Shown: in pieces, positions 1 through 8,870 of the stretch | How the letters are laid out: every line of letters begins with the position of its first letter | Numbering within the stretch: position 1 is the first letter of the stretch | NCBI RefSeq assembly: GCF_009649845.1 | Contig: NZ_WJIE01000004.1 | Location: 62,001 to 126,000 of the forward strand | Source: Polyangium spumosum | Lineage (GTDB): Bacteria > Myxococcota_A > Polyangia > Polyangiales > Polyangiaceae | Length of the DNA: 64,000 nucleotides | Reading direction: 5' to 3' | Position numbers and translations under genes: made by a program | The notes under the pieces: model-generated | The model's database searches: none | What the model saw: only the letters and a program-made list of their open reading frames with translations | What the model was told of the DNA's origin: nothing

Positions 1-438
1 TTTGGAAAGGCCAAGAACCGCATCGTTTTCGCGTCCTCGGTGCTCGACCTGCCCCTCGACATGGCCGATCCGGTGGCGATGCAGCTCGCGCGCGAGCAAT
101 GCGAGCGGGAAATGCAAGCCCTCGGGAGGGACGACCGGACGGCGGCGCGGGTCCGGGAGCTCTTGCCGCTGCCGGAGGGGTACCGCTCGCTGGAGGAGAT
201 CGCGCAGCAAATCGGGGTCTCGCCGCGCACGCTGAAGCGTCGCCTCGCGGACGCGGGGACGTCCTATTCGGATCTGCTCGACGATCTGCGGCGCGAGCGC
301 GCGATGCTCCTGCTCCGGGACGAGAGCCTTTCGCGCGAGCAAATCGCCGAGCGGCTCGGCTACTCCGACGCGGCGAACTTCGCCCGCGCCTTCCGGCGGT
401 GGACGGGGAAGACCCCCGGGATGCTGCGCAAGCCGTGA
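1..438 (+). CDS. AraC-family transcriptional regulator, 5' end outside window
   Basis: The reading frame is open from the first base, so only the C-terminal 145 residues are visible. They contain the two helix-turn-helix units of an AraC/XylS DNA-binding domain. The first is around SLEEIAQQIGVSPRTLKRRL. The second is around SREQIAERLGYSDAANFARA, followed by the family's FRRWTGKTPG ending. The effector-binding N-terminal domain is off-window, so the inducer cannot be guessed. The gene converges on the hydrolase gene, with one base between their stops. An in-frame GTG at 40 exists, but the upstream coding frame suggests it is internal. Confidence 0.9.
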   Translation, partial: FGKAKNRIVFASSVLDLPLDMADPVAMQLAREQCEREMQALGRDDRTAARVRELLPLPEGYRSLEEIAQQIGVSPRTLKRRLADAGTSYSDLLDDLRRERAMLLLRDESLSREQIAERLGYSDAANFARAFRRWTGKTPGMLRKP

Positions 439-439
439 C

Positions 440-1258
440 TCAGGCCGAAGGCGCGGCCCGAGGGTCCGCCTTCCATCGCTCGAGCTCGTCGCGGTTATCC
501 ATGTCCCACGGATGGAAGCCGGGCCTGTAATAGTCGAGGTAATGCAGGAACAGCTTGAACATGCCGCCCGGGCGGAAGAACAGGAAATCGACGAGCGACA
601 CCCATTCCCGGGCCGAGAAGAGGATCCCGTTCTCGTGCATGAGCCGCGCCTGGTGCTCGATCACCTTCCCCCAGAAGATCAGGGTGGTCGGGATCATCAG
701 GGCGCACCGCTCGAAGGTTTTGCCGCCGGACGCGAGGTAGACGTCGAAGGCGACGGCCTTGTGTTCGTTCTCCTCGGCGGCGTGCCAGCGCCAGAGCGCG
801 GCCATCTCGGGATCCGCGCCTTCGAGCAGCCGCGGATCCCCGAGGATGAAATGACCCATGAGCGCGGTGAAATGCTCGAGGTTGCAGGTCACGGCGAGCT
901 GCCAGCGCGGCGGCAGGAGCCGCGACGCGCGGCGAAGGATTCGCACGACGCGCTTCTCCATCTCGTCGATGGGGTAACCCTGCGCCTTCAGCATCTCGTT
1001 GTACCGGATGTGCTCGCGGCCATGGATGCCCTCCTGCGCGATGAAGGCCTTCACCTCCGCGAGGAGCGCGGGATCACGCACGCGATCTCGATGCGCCTTC
1101 ACGGCCGCGATGAAGAATCGCTCCCCCGCGGGAAAAAAAACGGAGAGGTTGTCGAAGAAGAGCGTGACGGCCCGCCGCCCTCCGTGCCAGAAGCGCGGGA
1201 TCCGCTCGCCGGTCTCGAACCGGAGGTTGCGAACCTCGATCGTCGGGGAAACGGACAT
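440..1258 (-). CDS. Metal-dependent hydrolase, PF10118-type (ferritin-like diiron fold)
   Basis: The 272-residue protein resembles the predicted metal-dependent hydrolase family PF10118. Likely metal ligands are spread as in helical diiron proteins: EGIHGREH near residue 80, NLEHFTA near 130 and WHAAEENEHKAVAFDVY near 165. Substrate and reaction are unknown for most of this family. I chose the ATG at 1258 because AGGAGG lies about six bases upstream; the GTG one codon earlier is less well placed. No signal peptide is seen, so it is probably cytosolic. It is transcribed away from the MYXO-CTERM-like gene. Confidence 0.8.
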   Translation of the reverse strand: MSVSPTIEVRNLRFETGERIPRFWHGGRRAVTLFFDNLSVFFPAGERFFIAAVKAHRDRVRDPALLAEVKAFIAQEGIHGREHIRYNEMLKAQGYPIDEMEKRVVRILRRASRLLPPRWQLAVTCNLEHFTALMGHFILGDPRLLEGADPEMAALWRWHAAEENEHKAVAFDVYLASGGKTFERCALMIPTTLIFWGKVIEHQARLMHENGILFSAREWVSLVDFLFFRPGGMFKLFLHYLDYYRPGFHPWDMDNRDELERWKADPRAAPSA

Positions 1259-1435
1259 CACTCACCTCCTGCGCGAACATGCGGATGTTGACACGCCGCG
1301 CCAAGCCTCGGCAGGTTCGCGCGTGCCAGATCCGTGTCATCTCGGGCCAGGGGGGTCGGGAGGGGAGCGCGGAGCGCGCGTCGTGGAGCGCAGCGCGGGC
1401 GTCTCGTGTTAGGGTCGCTCGCACGGAGGTCTTGC

Positions 1436-1963
1436 ATGAAATCGATCGCGTTCGCCATTCCCTTCGCCGCCTTCCTCGCCTTCGCCCCGAGCGCCGCGCG
1501 CGCGGGTTGCCCGCAGGTGGAGCCCGGCTGCGACGCCGTCGTCGAGCTCGAAGCCCGCCTCGAGGGCGCGCCCGCCTGCGCCCGCCTCGACAAGGTCGAG
1601 CCCGAGAACGGATGCGTTTGTCACGGTAGCGTCGCCCTGGCGAACGATTGTGCCTTCGAGATCGTCGCCGGGGATTTTGCCTTCGTCAACGACAAGACCA
1701 CCGTGCTCCCCGGCGAGACGCTGTCGCTTTACATCGATGGCAGCCCCACGGGTGACGCCGTGGGGGGGCCGCCCGGCCAGCACCACGAGGAGCTGAACCT
1801 CCAGGCCGACGGGCAGAGCTTCAAGTTGATCCTCGATTTCACGGTCGAGCACCGGGTCATCGAGACAGGCTGCAATGTATCCGGCGGAAGCAGGCCGGGC
1901 CTCGCGGCCGCTGGTCTTGGGCTCGCCGCGTTGCTCTTCGCCCGCCGCCGCCGGGCTCGCTGA
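1436..1963 (+). CDS. Exported protein with MYXO-CTERM-like C-terminal sorting tail
   Basis: The 175-residue protein begins with a Sec signal peptide (MKSIAFAIPFAAFLAFAPSA). It ends with a Gly-Cys pair, a short linker, a hydrophobic stretch and an Arg-rich tail (FARRRRAR). That order is the layout of the MYXO-CTERM sorting signal of myxobacterial surface proteins. The middle part is Cys-containing and matches no family I recognise; it includes a possible small beta domain around residues 60-130. GGAGG five to six bases upstream supports the ATG at 1436. Its 3' end lies nine bases from the convergent glucuronyl hydrolase stop. Confidence 0.75.
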   Translation: MKSIAFAIPFAAFLAFAPSAARAGCPQVEPGCDAVVELEARLEGAPACARLDKVEPENGCVCHGSVALANDCAFEIVAGDFAFVNDKTTVLPGETLSLYIDGSPTGDAVGGPPGQHHEELNLQADGQSFKLILDFTVEHRVIETGCNVSGGSRPGLAAAGLGLAALLFARRRRAR

Positions 1964-1972
1964 GGGGCCGAC

Positions 1973-3475
1973 TCACCGGCCAGGATCGGAGGTCCTGCCG
2001 CACCGGCGCGCCTCGCCTTCGCGCCTCTCGAGCTCGCGGCAGCGGCGCAAGGCCTGAAGGAAATATCGATCGCCGAAGGAGAGGGATTGCTGCGGCCATC
2101 CGTAGGACGCGGAGCCACGCGCCAGGATGCCTTCGTGGGGAGAATCCACGGCGAGATAAGCGAGCTCGCCGTCGGGGGCGCGGAACGTGAGCAAGGAATG
2201 CAGAATGTCCTCGGCGGCGCCGAGATACCGCTCTCGCAGGTCGGCCTCGTCGACGAGCGTGCCGAGCTCGAGCAGGCCCGAGGCCGCCACCGCGGCGGCG
2301 GACGAGTCCCGCGCGGTGAAGGTCTTCGTGCCCGGCCGCCGGTCGCCGCGGACGCCGTCCCGGTTCGCGTCGTTCCAGGGGCCCTCGGGCTCGCCGAGGG
2401 CCGCGTCGAAATCGGTCGGGGGCACGAAGTCGCCGGGGACGTGGTTGTAGGGGTCGCGCGTGAAATGCGGCAGGTGCGTGATGAAATGGTCGGCCAAACG
2501 TTTGGCCGTTTCGAGGAACAGGCGCGGCTCGGTCGAGGGATCGTCTCGGGTGTAGCGATAGGTCGTGGTGAATCCGTGGATGGCCCACGCCTGGCCGCGG
2601 GACCACGTGGATTCGGGCGCGAACCCTTGATCGCTGATCTTCGCGTGGATGCGGCCCGCGCCGGGCCCCGGGCCGTCGTGGTGCTGCACGACGTGGTAGG
2701 TGCTGCCGTCGGGCCGCACGTTTTCGGCCATCACCGTCCTCGCGTGGGTCACGGCGCGCTCGTAGAGGTCGCGGAGCGGCCCGGACGCGGGCCTCCCGGC
2801 GAGATCCCAGGCGAAGAAGGGGAGCTCGACGTTCATCATGCTGTCGATGTACACGGGATACGGCGCGAGATAACCGTTCGAGAGCGGGAAGGCTCGGTAT
2901 GCGCCGACCGGCGCGCCTCCGGCGTTGAAGAGTCGATCCAGGGAGAACGCGCTCCGCTCGATCGCCGTTCGCGCGCGGCCCCGCCAAACCCCGCCCGGGT
3001 CGTCCTCCTCGCCGAGCGCGTGGAGCGCCTCGCCGAAGGTCGAGAGGAAACGGAAGCCGAGGTCGTGATCGATCGGGGTATTCTCGAGCGTCGCCATGAC
3101 GGACGTCCATGCGAGCGCGGCTTCGAGCATGCGTGGATCACGTTCGTGGCGATAGAGCTCCCAGGCGACGCCGGGGAAAAAGCCGCTGCGCCAGTCCTCG
3201 ACGGGTCTCTGCTCCCAGCTCCCGAGGTCGGGGGGCGAATGCCTGGTCACCACCGGGAAACGCCTGGCGAAATGGGCGGGGTCGATGCGCACGAGCTCGT
3301 CGATCGTGGCGCGCGTCCGCCGCTCGGCAAAGGCGAGCGCGTCGTCGATCGGCAGGCGTAGCGGCGAAGCGGAGGCTCGGCTCGGCGCCTCCTCGTGCGT
3401 GCAAGCGGGTATCGCGAGGCTCAGGGCGGCGATGAGGGGGAGCGCCCGACGAGGGCGGGAGGCGGGCTCGTGCAT
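1973..3475 (-). CDS. Unsaturated glucuronyl hydrolase, GH88 family, lipoprotein
   Basis: The 500-residue protein matches glycoside hydrolase family 88. These enzymes hydrate and split the unsaturated uronic acid left at the non-reducing end after a polysaccharide lyase has acted. The two catalytic aspartates known in the family appear to be present: D138 in the HDLGF motif and D211 in the DSMMN motif. An (alpha/alpha)6-barrel-like body follows, including STWSRGQAWA. A signal peptide with lipobox IPAC (Cys25) predicts anchoring in the envelope. The ATG at 3475 starts exactly at this signal; the frame stays open upstream but looks non-coding. No polysaccharide lyase is nearby, so the substrate is unresolved. 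Confidence 0.9.
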   Translation of the reverse strand: MHEPASRPRRALPLIAALSLAIPACTHEEAPSRASASPLRLPIDDALAFAERRTRATIDELVRIDPAHFARRFPVVTRHSPPDLGSWEQRPVEDWRSGFFPGVAWELYRHERDPRMLEAALAWTSVMATLENTPIDHDLGFRFLSTFGEALHALGEEDDPGGVWRGRARTAIERSAFSLDRLFNAGGAPVGAYRAFPLSNGYLAPYPVYIDSMMNVELPFFAWDLAGRPASGPLRDLYERAVTHARTVMAENVRPDGSTYHVVQHHDGPGPGAGRIHAKISDQGFAPESTWSRGQAWAIHGFTTTYRYTRDDPSTEPRLFLETAKRLADHFITHLPHFTRDPYNHVPGDFVPPTDFDAALGEPEGPWNDANRDGVRGDRRPGTKTFTARDSSAAAVAASGLLELGTLVDEADLRERYLGAAEDILHSLLTFRAPDGELAYLAVDSPHEGILARGSASYGWPQQSLSFGDRYFLQALRRCRELERREGEARRCGRTSDPGR

Positions 3476-3675
3476 GCCCGGTCTCTCGCGCCGCGCGCAG
3501 CGGTCGTAAAGCCGGGGGCGGCTCGGTGAAGAGAAGAGGACTTCTCCCCGATCTCGGCCAGGGAGACGAAGCGAAGGAAACCGTAAAGACGGGAAGGGCT
3601 GTCGGACGCGTTCAGGACGTATACCCTTGGCGGGTCGCTCGTCACGAGACCCGCTGCTGTCCGTGCCGCGAATCG

Positions 3676-4071
3676 TCAGGCGGATGCGCCGCGCGCCGCG
3701 ATGGCCGAGAGCCGCCTCGACCAGTACATCCACAATCCCGAGAAGCTCATGAAGATCCCGAGGAAGATCCACGTGCCCCAGGGCGCGCCCTGCACGAGGG
3801 AGAGGGCGAATCCGAGGACCGCGGCGCCGGACCAGAGGATCTTGAGCCGGAGCATGGTCCGGAAGCTCGCGAGGTCCGCATTGCGGCCGAGGAGAGACTC
3901 GCCGCCGATCCCGACGAGCGCCGCGCCCACCACGCGGCTCGTGACGGGGTCGACCGTCGTCCACCCGAAGAGCGCGAGGAAGAAGCCCGGGAACAACAAG
4001 AGTGGCACGGCGAAGAGGAGGTCGGCCGCGAAATGGATGACGAACCAGGTGCGGAGGGAGCGCGGGACCAT
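3676..4071 (-). CDS. Small integral membrane protein, unknown function
   Basis: The 131-residue protein is almost entirely hydrophobic, with about four predicted membrane helices. The first is near WFVIHFAADLLFAVPLLLF and the last near WIFLGIFMSFSGLWMYW; a short basic tail follows. I do not recognise a named family. The start at 4071 is taken because the first helix begins just after it, although no clear ribosome-binding site precedes it. It lies 41 bases downstream of the MocR regulator on the same strand, so the two may share a transcript. A role with the regulator is only inferred from that spacing. Confidence 0.6.
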   Translation of the reverse strand: MVPRSLRTWFVIHFAADLLFAVPLLLFPGFFLALFGWTTVDPVTSRVVGAALVGIGGESLLGRNADLASFRTMLRLKILWSGAAVLGFALSLVQGAPWGTWIFLGIFMSFSGLWMYWSRRLSAIAARGASA

Positions 4072-4112
4072 GTCGCCATGGTCGCACGCATGGCCGCGCG
4101 GTGACAATGGGT

Positions 4113-5558
4113 TTACACCCCGCACTCCGCGCAGAGCTTCCCGAGCGTACGAATCGCATGATCGAAGAGCTCCGACCACGGGTGCCCGCACGAGAGCCGG
4201 ATGTAGCCCGAGAACCTCTGCTTCGCCGAGAAGATCGGCCCCGGCGCGATCGCGATCCCGCGCGCGAGCGCTCGGTCGAAGAGGTCGAGCGCGCTCGTGC
4301 CCGGGGGGAGCTCGACCCACAACATGAACCCTCCTGCGGGCCTCGAAATGCGCGTCCCCGGGGGGAAGTGTTCGGCCACGGCCTCGCTCACCCGCTCGAC
4401 CTGCGCCGCGAGCTTGCGCCGCAGCGCGCGCAGGTGGTGGTCGTAGCCGCCATTGTCGAGGAAATCGGCCACGGCCATCTGCGGGAGCGTCGCCGTGGCC
4501 ACGCTCTGGGCGAATTTGAGCTGCTCGACCTCCTCGCGGAAGACGCCGGGCGCGGCCCAGCCCACGCGATAACCCGGCGCCACCGTCTTCGAGAAGGACG
4601 AGCAGAGCATCACGAGCCCCCGTTTGTCGAACGCCTTCGCCGGCCGCGGGCGCTCGTCACCGAAATGGAGGTCGCCGTAAATGTCGTCCTCGATGAGCGG
4701 GATCTCCCGGCGGCCGAGCATCTCCACGAGCTCCTCCTTGGCCTCGTCCGGCATCAAGGAGCCGAGGGGGTTGGCGAAGTTCGGGATCGCCATCACCGCG
4801 CGGATGCGGTGGCGCCCCATCGCCTCCGCGAGCGCGGCGAGGTCCATGCCCGTGCGCGGGTGCGAGGGGATCTCGATGACCCGCATCTGCAGGCCCGCGA
4901 GCAGCCGCAGGAGCCCGTAATACGCGGGGGATTCGACGGCCACCGTGTCGCCCGGCCGCGTGGCCGCGCGCAAGCAAAGGTGGAGCGCCTCGGACGCGCC
5001 CACGGTGGTCACGATGTCGTCGACGGAGAGCGCGCAGCCCCATTCGATCGAGCGGCGCGCGACCTGTCGGCGCAAAGCGACGAGGCCCGGCGGCGGGTCG
5101 TAGGCCACGCCCGCGCCGCCCGCGCCCCGCGCGATGAGGCTCAGGGAGCGATTGATTCGTTCGGTCGGCAGGAGCGCGGGGTCGAGGGAAGCCGCGCCGA
5201 GCGGCACGATGCTCGGATCCCGGGCGGCGCCGTAGAGCTTCGCGACGAGGTTGCCGATGCTCGGCCGGCTCGTGGTCGTGCACGCGCGCGCCGCGCGGGG
5301 CTCGGGCGGGAGGGGCGCCCGGCGCGCCCGCACGTAATGCCCGGACTGCGGCCGCGCCTCGATGAGCGCGCGATTCTCGAGCTCGAGGTACGCCTGCAGC
5401 ACCGTCGCGATGCTGACCCCCTGCTGGCGGGCGAGGCGACGCACCGAGGGGATCCTGTCGCCGGGCCGGAGCGTGCCCCGCTCGATCAGCTCCTCGATGT
5501 GCGCGGCGACGCGCTCGTAAAGAAGCCCCTGCTCGGCGGCGACGGTTTCTTGCTGCAC
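4113..5558 (-). CDS. MocR-type regulator (GntR winged helix fused to aminotransferase class I domain)
   Basis: The 481-residue protein has a GntR-type winged helix at about residues 12-80 (LRPGDRIPSVRRLARQQGVS). A fold-type I aminotransferase domain fills the rest. The PLP-binding lysine is K324 in SSFSKTVAPGYRVGW. MocR proteins sense PLP or an amino-compound adduct and usually control a divergent gene. Here the divergent gene is the DUF2917-EamA fusion, and a perfect inverted repeat lies in the shared promoter region. The start is GTG at 5558, before which the frame soon loses coding character. Length and domain order are normal for the family. Confidence 0.92.
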   Translation of the reverse strand: MQQETVAAEQGLLYERVAAHIEELIERGTLRPGDRIPSVRRLARQQGVSIATVLQAYLELENRALIEARPQSGHYVRARRAPLPPEPRAARACTTTSRPSIGNLVAKLYGAARDPSIVPLGAASLDPALLPTERINRSLSLIARGAGGAGVAYDPPPGLVALRRQVARRSIEWGCALSVDDIVTTVGASEALHLCLRAATRPGDTVAVESPAYYGLLRLLAGLQMRVIEIPSHPRTGMDLAALAEAMGRHRIRAVMAIPNFANPLGSLMPDEAKEELVEMLGRREIPLIEDDIYGDLHFGDERPRPAKAFDKRGLVMLCSSFSKTVAPGYRVGWAAPGVFREEVEQLKFAQSVATATLPQMAVADFLDNGGYDHHLRALRRKLAAQVERVSEAVAEHFPPGTRISRPAGGFMLWVELPPGTSALDLFDRALARGIAIAPGPIFSAKQRFSGYIRLSCGHPWSELFDHAIRTLGKLCAECGV

Positions 5559-5593
5559 GACCGCGAAGGATACCGCGCGCCGCGCCCGCGCGC

Positions 5594-5654
5594 ACCGGTA
5601 CAGTTGCCTCGGGCGACGACCAGCACAGTGAACGCAGGGCCAAACTGTACCGGT
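5594..5654. promoter_or_regulatory. Candidate MocR operator: perfect 12-bp inverted repeat
   Basis: ACCGGTACAGTT at 5594-5605 is the exact reverse complement of AACTGTACCGGT at 5643-5654, with a 37-base spacer. A smaller inverted repeat, TGCAG-GTCAA-CTGCA, follows at 5661-5675. Both sit in the 154-base gap between the divergent MocR regulator and the DUF2917-EamA gene. MocR regulators are known to bind pairs of repeated sites in such gaps. The binding itself is inferred. The arm centres are 49 bases apart, about five helical turns, so both could face the same side of the DNA. Confidence 0.6.
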
Positions 5655-5712
5655 CGCACATGCAGGTCAACTGCATCTGTGCCGTTGGCCGCGCCGGCGT
5701 CACAGTCCGGGC

Positions 5713-6930
5713 ATGACGACGACCGTGCCGAGGTTCCGCGCGGGCGTGGCGCCGTTCGCGCCGCGTCGTGTCGAGCTCGATCTCGCCAAGGGGGCGCTCT
5801 GGGCGCAGCGGCTCCGGGGGCCGTTCGCCCTCGCTTGTACGAGCGGATCCGTCTGGCTGACGCGCGAGGGGGATCCTGACGACGTGGTGCTCTCGGCGGG
5901 CGGCTGCTACCGTGGCGCCGATCAAGGGCTCGTGGTGGTCGAGGCCCTCGCGACGGCGCACATCACGGTGTCCAGGGACGGCTTTTCAGGGAAAATGCGG
6001 CAGCTCCTCGCGGCCCTGCGGCAGCACTGGCTCGTGGTCGTCTCGCTCCTCTCCCTCTACCTGATCTGGGGCTCGACGTACCTCGGGATGCACATCGCGC
6101 TGGAGACGCTCCCGCCGTTTTTCATGGGCGGGACGCGGTTCTTGCTCGCGGGCGGCATCCTGTTCGCCGCGCTCAGGCTGCGCGGCGAGGCCTCGCCTTC
6201 GCGCAAGCAATGGGCCGGGGCCGCGCTCATCGGCGCGCTCATGCTCGCGTGCGGCAATGGGTTTCTCGCGATCGGCCAGCGACGCGGCTGGGTGAGCTCC
6301 GGCGTGGCCGCGGTCGTGGTGACGACGATGCCGCTCTGGATGGCGGTGCTCGCGAGCGCCTCGGCGTTCCGAGCGCGCCGCGCGGGCCGCGAAGGGGCCA
6401 CGGCCGCGCCGACGCGGGGCGAATGGATGGGCCTGCTCGTCGGGTTCACGGGCGCTGCGCTCCTGCACCTCGGCGGCGCAATGGGCGGCTCCGGCGGCGG
6501 GATGCTCCTCATGATGCTCTCGCCCTTCGCCTGGGCGCTCGGCTCGCTCCTCAGCCGATCCATGGATCTGCCGAGAGGCCTCATGGCCTCCGCCGCGCAG
6601 ATGGTCGCGGGCGGCGCGGTCATGCTCTCTCTTTCGCCGATCCTCGGCGAGGCGATCCCGCTCGAGCCCTCGTACCGCTCGCTCGCCGCCCTCGCGTATC
6701 TGACGGTGTTCGGCTCGATCGTGGGGTTCTCCGCGTACGGCTACCTCATCCGGAACACGCGTCCGGCCATTGCGACGAGTTATGCGTACGTCAACCCGCT
6801 CGTCGCCATCGTGCTCGGCATCTGGCTCGGCGGCGAAGAAGCGTCGGCGACGACGTGGCTCGCGGCGCTGATCGTGATCTCCGGCGTCGTGATCCTCTCG
6901 GTCGCGCGGGCGCGGCCGTCGAGCTCCTGA
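5713..6930 (+). CDS. DUF2917 domain fused to EamA/DMT-superfamily transporter
   Basis: The 405-residue frame begins with about 90 residues resembling DUF2917, a small cupin-like domain (GPFALACTSGSVWLTREGDPDDVVL). A complete ten-helix EamA transporter follows, close to the YedA type: LYLIWGSTYLGMHIALETLPPFFMGGTRF near residue 120 and a second EamA unit from about residue 245. No stop separates the parts. An in-frame ATG at 5995 with AGGGA just upstream could start the transporter separately. In other bacteria these are usually separate neighbouring genes. It diverges from the MocR regulator, which probably controls it. The transported compound, perhaps an amino compound, is not shown by the sequence. 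Confidence 0.85.
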   Translation: MTTTVPRFRAGVAPFAPRRVELDLAKGALWAQRLRGPFALACTSGSVWLTREGDPDDVVLSAGGCYRGADQGLVVVEALATAHITVSRDGFSGKMRQLLAALRQHWLVVVSLLSLYLIWGSTYLGMHIALETLPPFFMGGTRFLLAGGILFAALRLRGEASPSRKQWAGAALIGALMLACGNGFLAIGQRRGWVSSGVAAVVVTTMPLWMAVLASASAFRARRAGREGATAAPTRGEWMGLLVGFTGAALLHLGGAMGGSGGGMLLMMLSPFAWALGSLLSRSMDLPRGLMASAAQMVAGGAVMLSLSPILGEAIPLEPSYRSLAALAYLTVFGSIVGFSAYGYLIRNTRPAIATSYAYVNPLVAIVLGIWLGGEEASATTWLAALIVISGVVILSVARARPSSS

Positions 6931-6988
6931 TCTCGAAGCGCCCCCGAGCCCCCTTTGAAAGCAGGGCCGCTCGGTGTACACATGGACC

Positions 6989-8431
6989 ATGGCGCGACGG
7001 GAGGGCATGGTCCGGCTGCCGGTTTGTCTCGGCCTGTTCCTCTTCGGAGGCTGCGGGGGCTCGGCCGCGGCGCCCGCGAGTGTCGTGACGGGGGAGGCCC
7101 CGGCGGTGCATTACTCGATCGCCGTGGATGCGGAGCTCCGCACGCTTTCGGCCACCGTCTGTCCCCGTGATCTCCGGCTCGCGCGGCTCCGCGTGACGAG
7201 GCCCGAGGACGCCTCGCGCGTGCAGAGGCCACGCGTCGTCCGGGCCGCGGGCGAGGTGCCGCTGGAAATCGAGCAGGACGCCGTGCCCATTTCATCGGAC
7301 ACGGACGGCGCTTGTATCGGCTACGACGTCGATCTCGGGCCGCCCCGGGAGGGTTTTTGGCTCGCGCACGGCGGCGGCCACGTGCTCGCGTCGCCCGACG
7401 TCTGGCTGCTCGCGCCCGAGCCCCGGCCCGCGGGGACGCGGGTGACGGCGAGCTTCACGCTCCCGGCGGGCGTGCGCGTCGCGGTGCCCTGGCCGGAGGA
7501 TTCACGCGGACATCGTATTCCGGAGACGGCGTTCACGATGCGCGGCGCGGGGGCCTTCGGCGCGCTCGGGCGGGAGGCGCTCTCCGTGGGAGGCGCCGCG
7601 CTCGACGTGGTCTCGCTCGGCGATGGGTTCGGCGAGCGAGCGCCGCTCGTCACGAGATGGCTGGAGCGGAGCGCTGCGGCGTTGACCCAGCTCCATGATG
7701 ATTTTCCCGTGCCGCGCGTGATGGTGTTGCTCCTCCCGCAGCCTGGGGATGACGTCGGGTTTGGCATGGCGCTGCGCGGAGGCGGACCGACGGTGATGCT
7801 CATGGTGGGGTCGAGCGTCTCGACCGAGGCGCTCGACAAGGATTGGACGGCCGTGCACGAGCTCTTCCATCTCTCGGCGCCGCGGTTTCATCCGCGGGAC
7901 GCATGGCTCTCCGAGGGGCTCGCCACGTATTACACGGACATCTTGATGGGGCGCGCGAGGATGCTCGATGAAAAGAGCGCATGGGACGATCTCCGGGACG
8001 GCTTTCAGCGAGGGAATCGCCGCGGGACGGGGCGCACGCTCCGGCAGGAGAGCCTCGACATGCACGAGACGTACGCCTACTGGCGCGTGTACTGGGCCGG
8101 CGCGGCGATTGCGTTGCTCGCGGACGTGGAGCTCCGGAAGCGGGGCGTGGACGGCGGGCTCGACGCGCCGCTCCGCGAGCTCGCGCGTTGCTGCGCCCAA
8201 TCCAAGGAGGCCTGGTCCGCCGAGCGGTTCGCGGAGTTCGTCGATGAAAGGACGGGGCAGGCCGTGATGAAGCCGCTCGTCGCGCGTTACGCAGGCAGCG
8301 CCGATTTCCCCGACACCGCGGAGGTCCTCGCGGCGCTCGGCGTGCGGGGCGCCGGGCGGGATATGACGCTCGTCGAGGACGCCCCGCGAGCCGGCGTGCG
8401 CAAGGCGATGATGGCGCCCCGCAAGCGTTAG
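6989..8431 (+). CDS. Gluzincin-like metallopeptidase lipoprotein (peptidase MA/M61-like)
   Basis: The protein has about 480 residues and a lipobox LFGGC near residue 20. It carries the zinc-peptidase motif HELFH at residues 290-294. E309 in WLSEGLATYY is the expected third ligand, in the arrangement of the peptidase MA clan. The N-terminal 200 residues look like a beta-rich domain, as in M61-like proteins. Starts are possible at 6974 (GTG), 6989 and 7007; I use 6989, which gives a normal basic n-region before the hydrophobic core. Its stop codon overlaps the stop of the decayed MFS gene on the other strand. The substrate is unknown. Confidence 0.75.
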   Translation: MARREGMVRLPVCLGLFLFGGCGGSAAAPASVVTGEAPAVHYSIAVDAELRTLSATVCPRDLRLARLRVTRPEDASRVQRPRVVRAAGEVPLEIEQDAVPISSDTDGACIGYDVDLGPPREGFWLAHGGGHVLASPDVWLLAPEPRPAGTRVTASFTLPAGVRVAVPWPEDSRGHRIPETAFTMRGAGAFGALGREALSVGGAALDVVSLGDGFGERAPLVTRWLERSAAALTQLHDDFPVPRVMVLLLPQPGDDVGFGMALRGGGPTVMLMVGSSVSTEALDKDWTAVHELFHLSAPRFHPRDAWLSEGLATYYTDILMGRARMLDEKSAWDDLRDGFQRGNRRGTGRTLRQESLDMHETYAYWRVYWAGAAIALLADVELRKRGVDGGLDAPLRELARCCAQSKEAWSAERFAEFVDERTGQAVMKPLVARYAGSADFPDTAEVLAALGVRGAGRDMTLVEDAPRAGVRKAMMAPRKR

Positions 8432-8870
8432 GCGATCTCGGGCGCCGGCGCGGCCTCCTCGGGGCGGCGCTCGATGCGCTTGCGGAAGACGAGCATGCAG
8501 ATCGGCGCCGCGACCGTCATGAGCCCGATGATGAGTCACATCTGCCCCGAGTCACGCGGACCCGTCGGCGGACAGTAGACGGTGAGCGTAATTCGCTTCG
8601 CGCCCGGGCGGCGCGATCGTCGCCGTGTACTCGTAGAGCCGCGGCGACCAGAGCGCCTCGCCGATCGAGAGCAGCACGATGAACACGACGCTCGCGGCCA
8701 CGGTCGTCGAGAACGCCAGCGCGAACACCGAGACCGCCGAGATCGTCGCGCCAATCGCGATGACCGGATAGGGCGGAACCTTCCGCGTCAGCGCCGTCGC
8801 CACCGGGGTGAGGAAGATGATCATCGCCAAGTTGATCGACCAGTAATACGCGAACGGGAAATCCTCGCCG
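8428..8870 (-). pseudogene. Remnant of an MFS-type transporter (C-terminal part, frameshifted, nonsense codon)
   Basis: Three pieces of one membrane-transporter C-terminus lie in order on this strand. A stretch from about 8870 to 8562 encodes helices such as YYWSINLAMIIFLTPVATAL and ends near PPGREA. A piece in another frame encodes YCPPTGPRDSGQM. It meets TGA at 8536-8538 where a tryptophan codon would fit, then continues in frame as LIIGLMTVAAPICMLVFRKR to the natural TAA at 8428. So the N-terminal two thirds are absent, an internal segment is lost with a frame change, and a nonsense codon is present. The family call (POT/MFS-like) rests on this tail only. Confidence 0.7.

Noticed and set aside
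4101-5879. A 592-codon open frame opposite the MocR regulator
   Set aside because: The opposite strand encodes an intact aminotransferase-type regulator with its PLP lysine; the antisense frame has no recognisable features.
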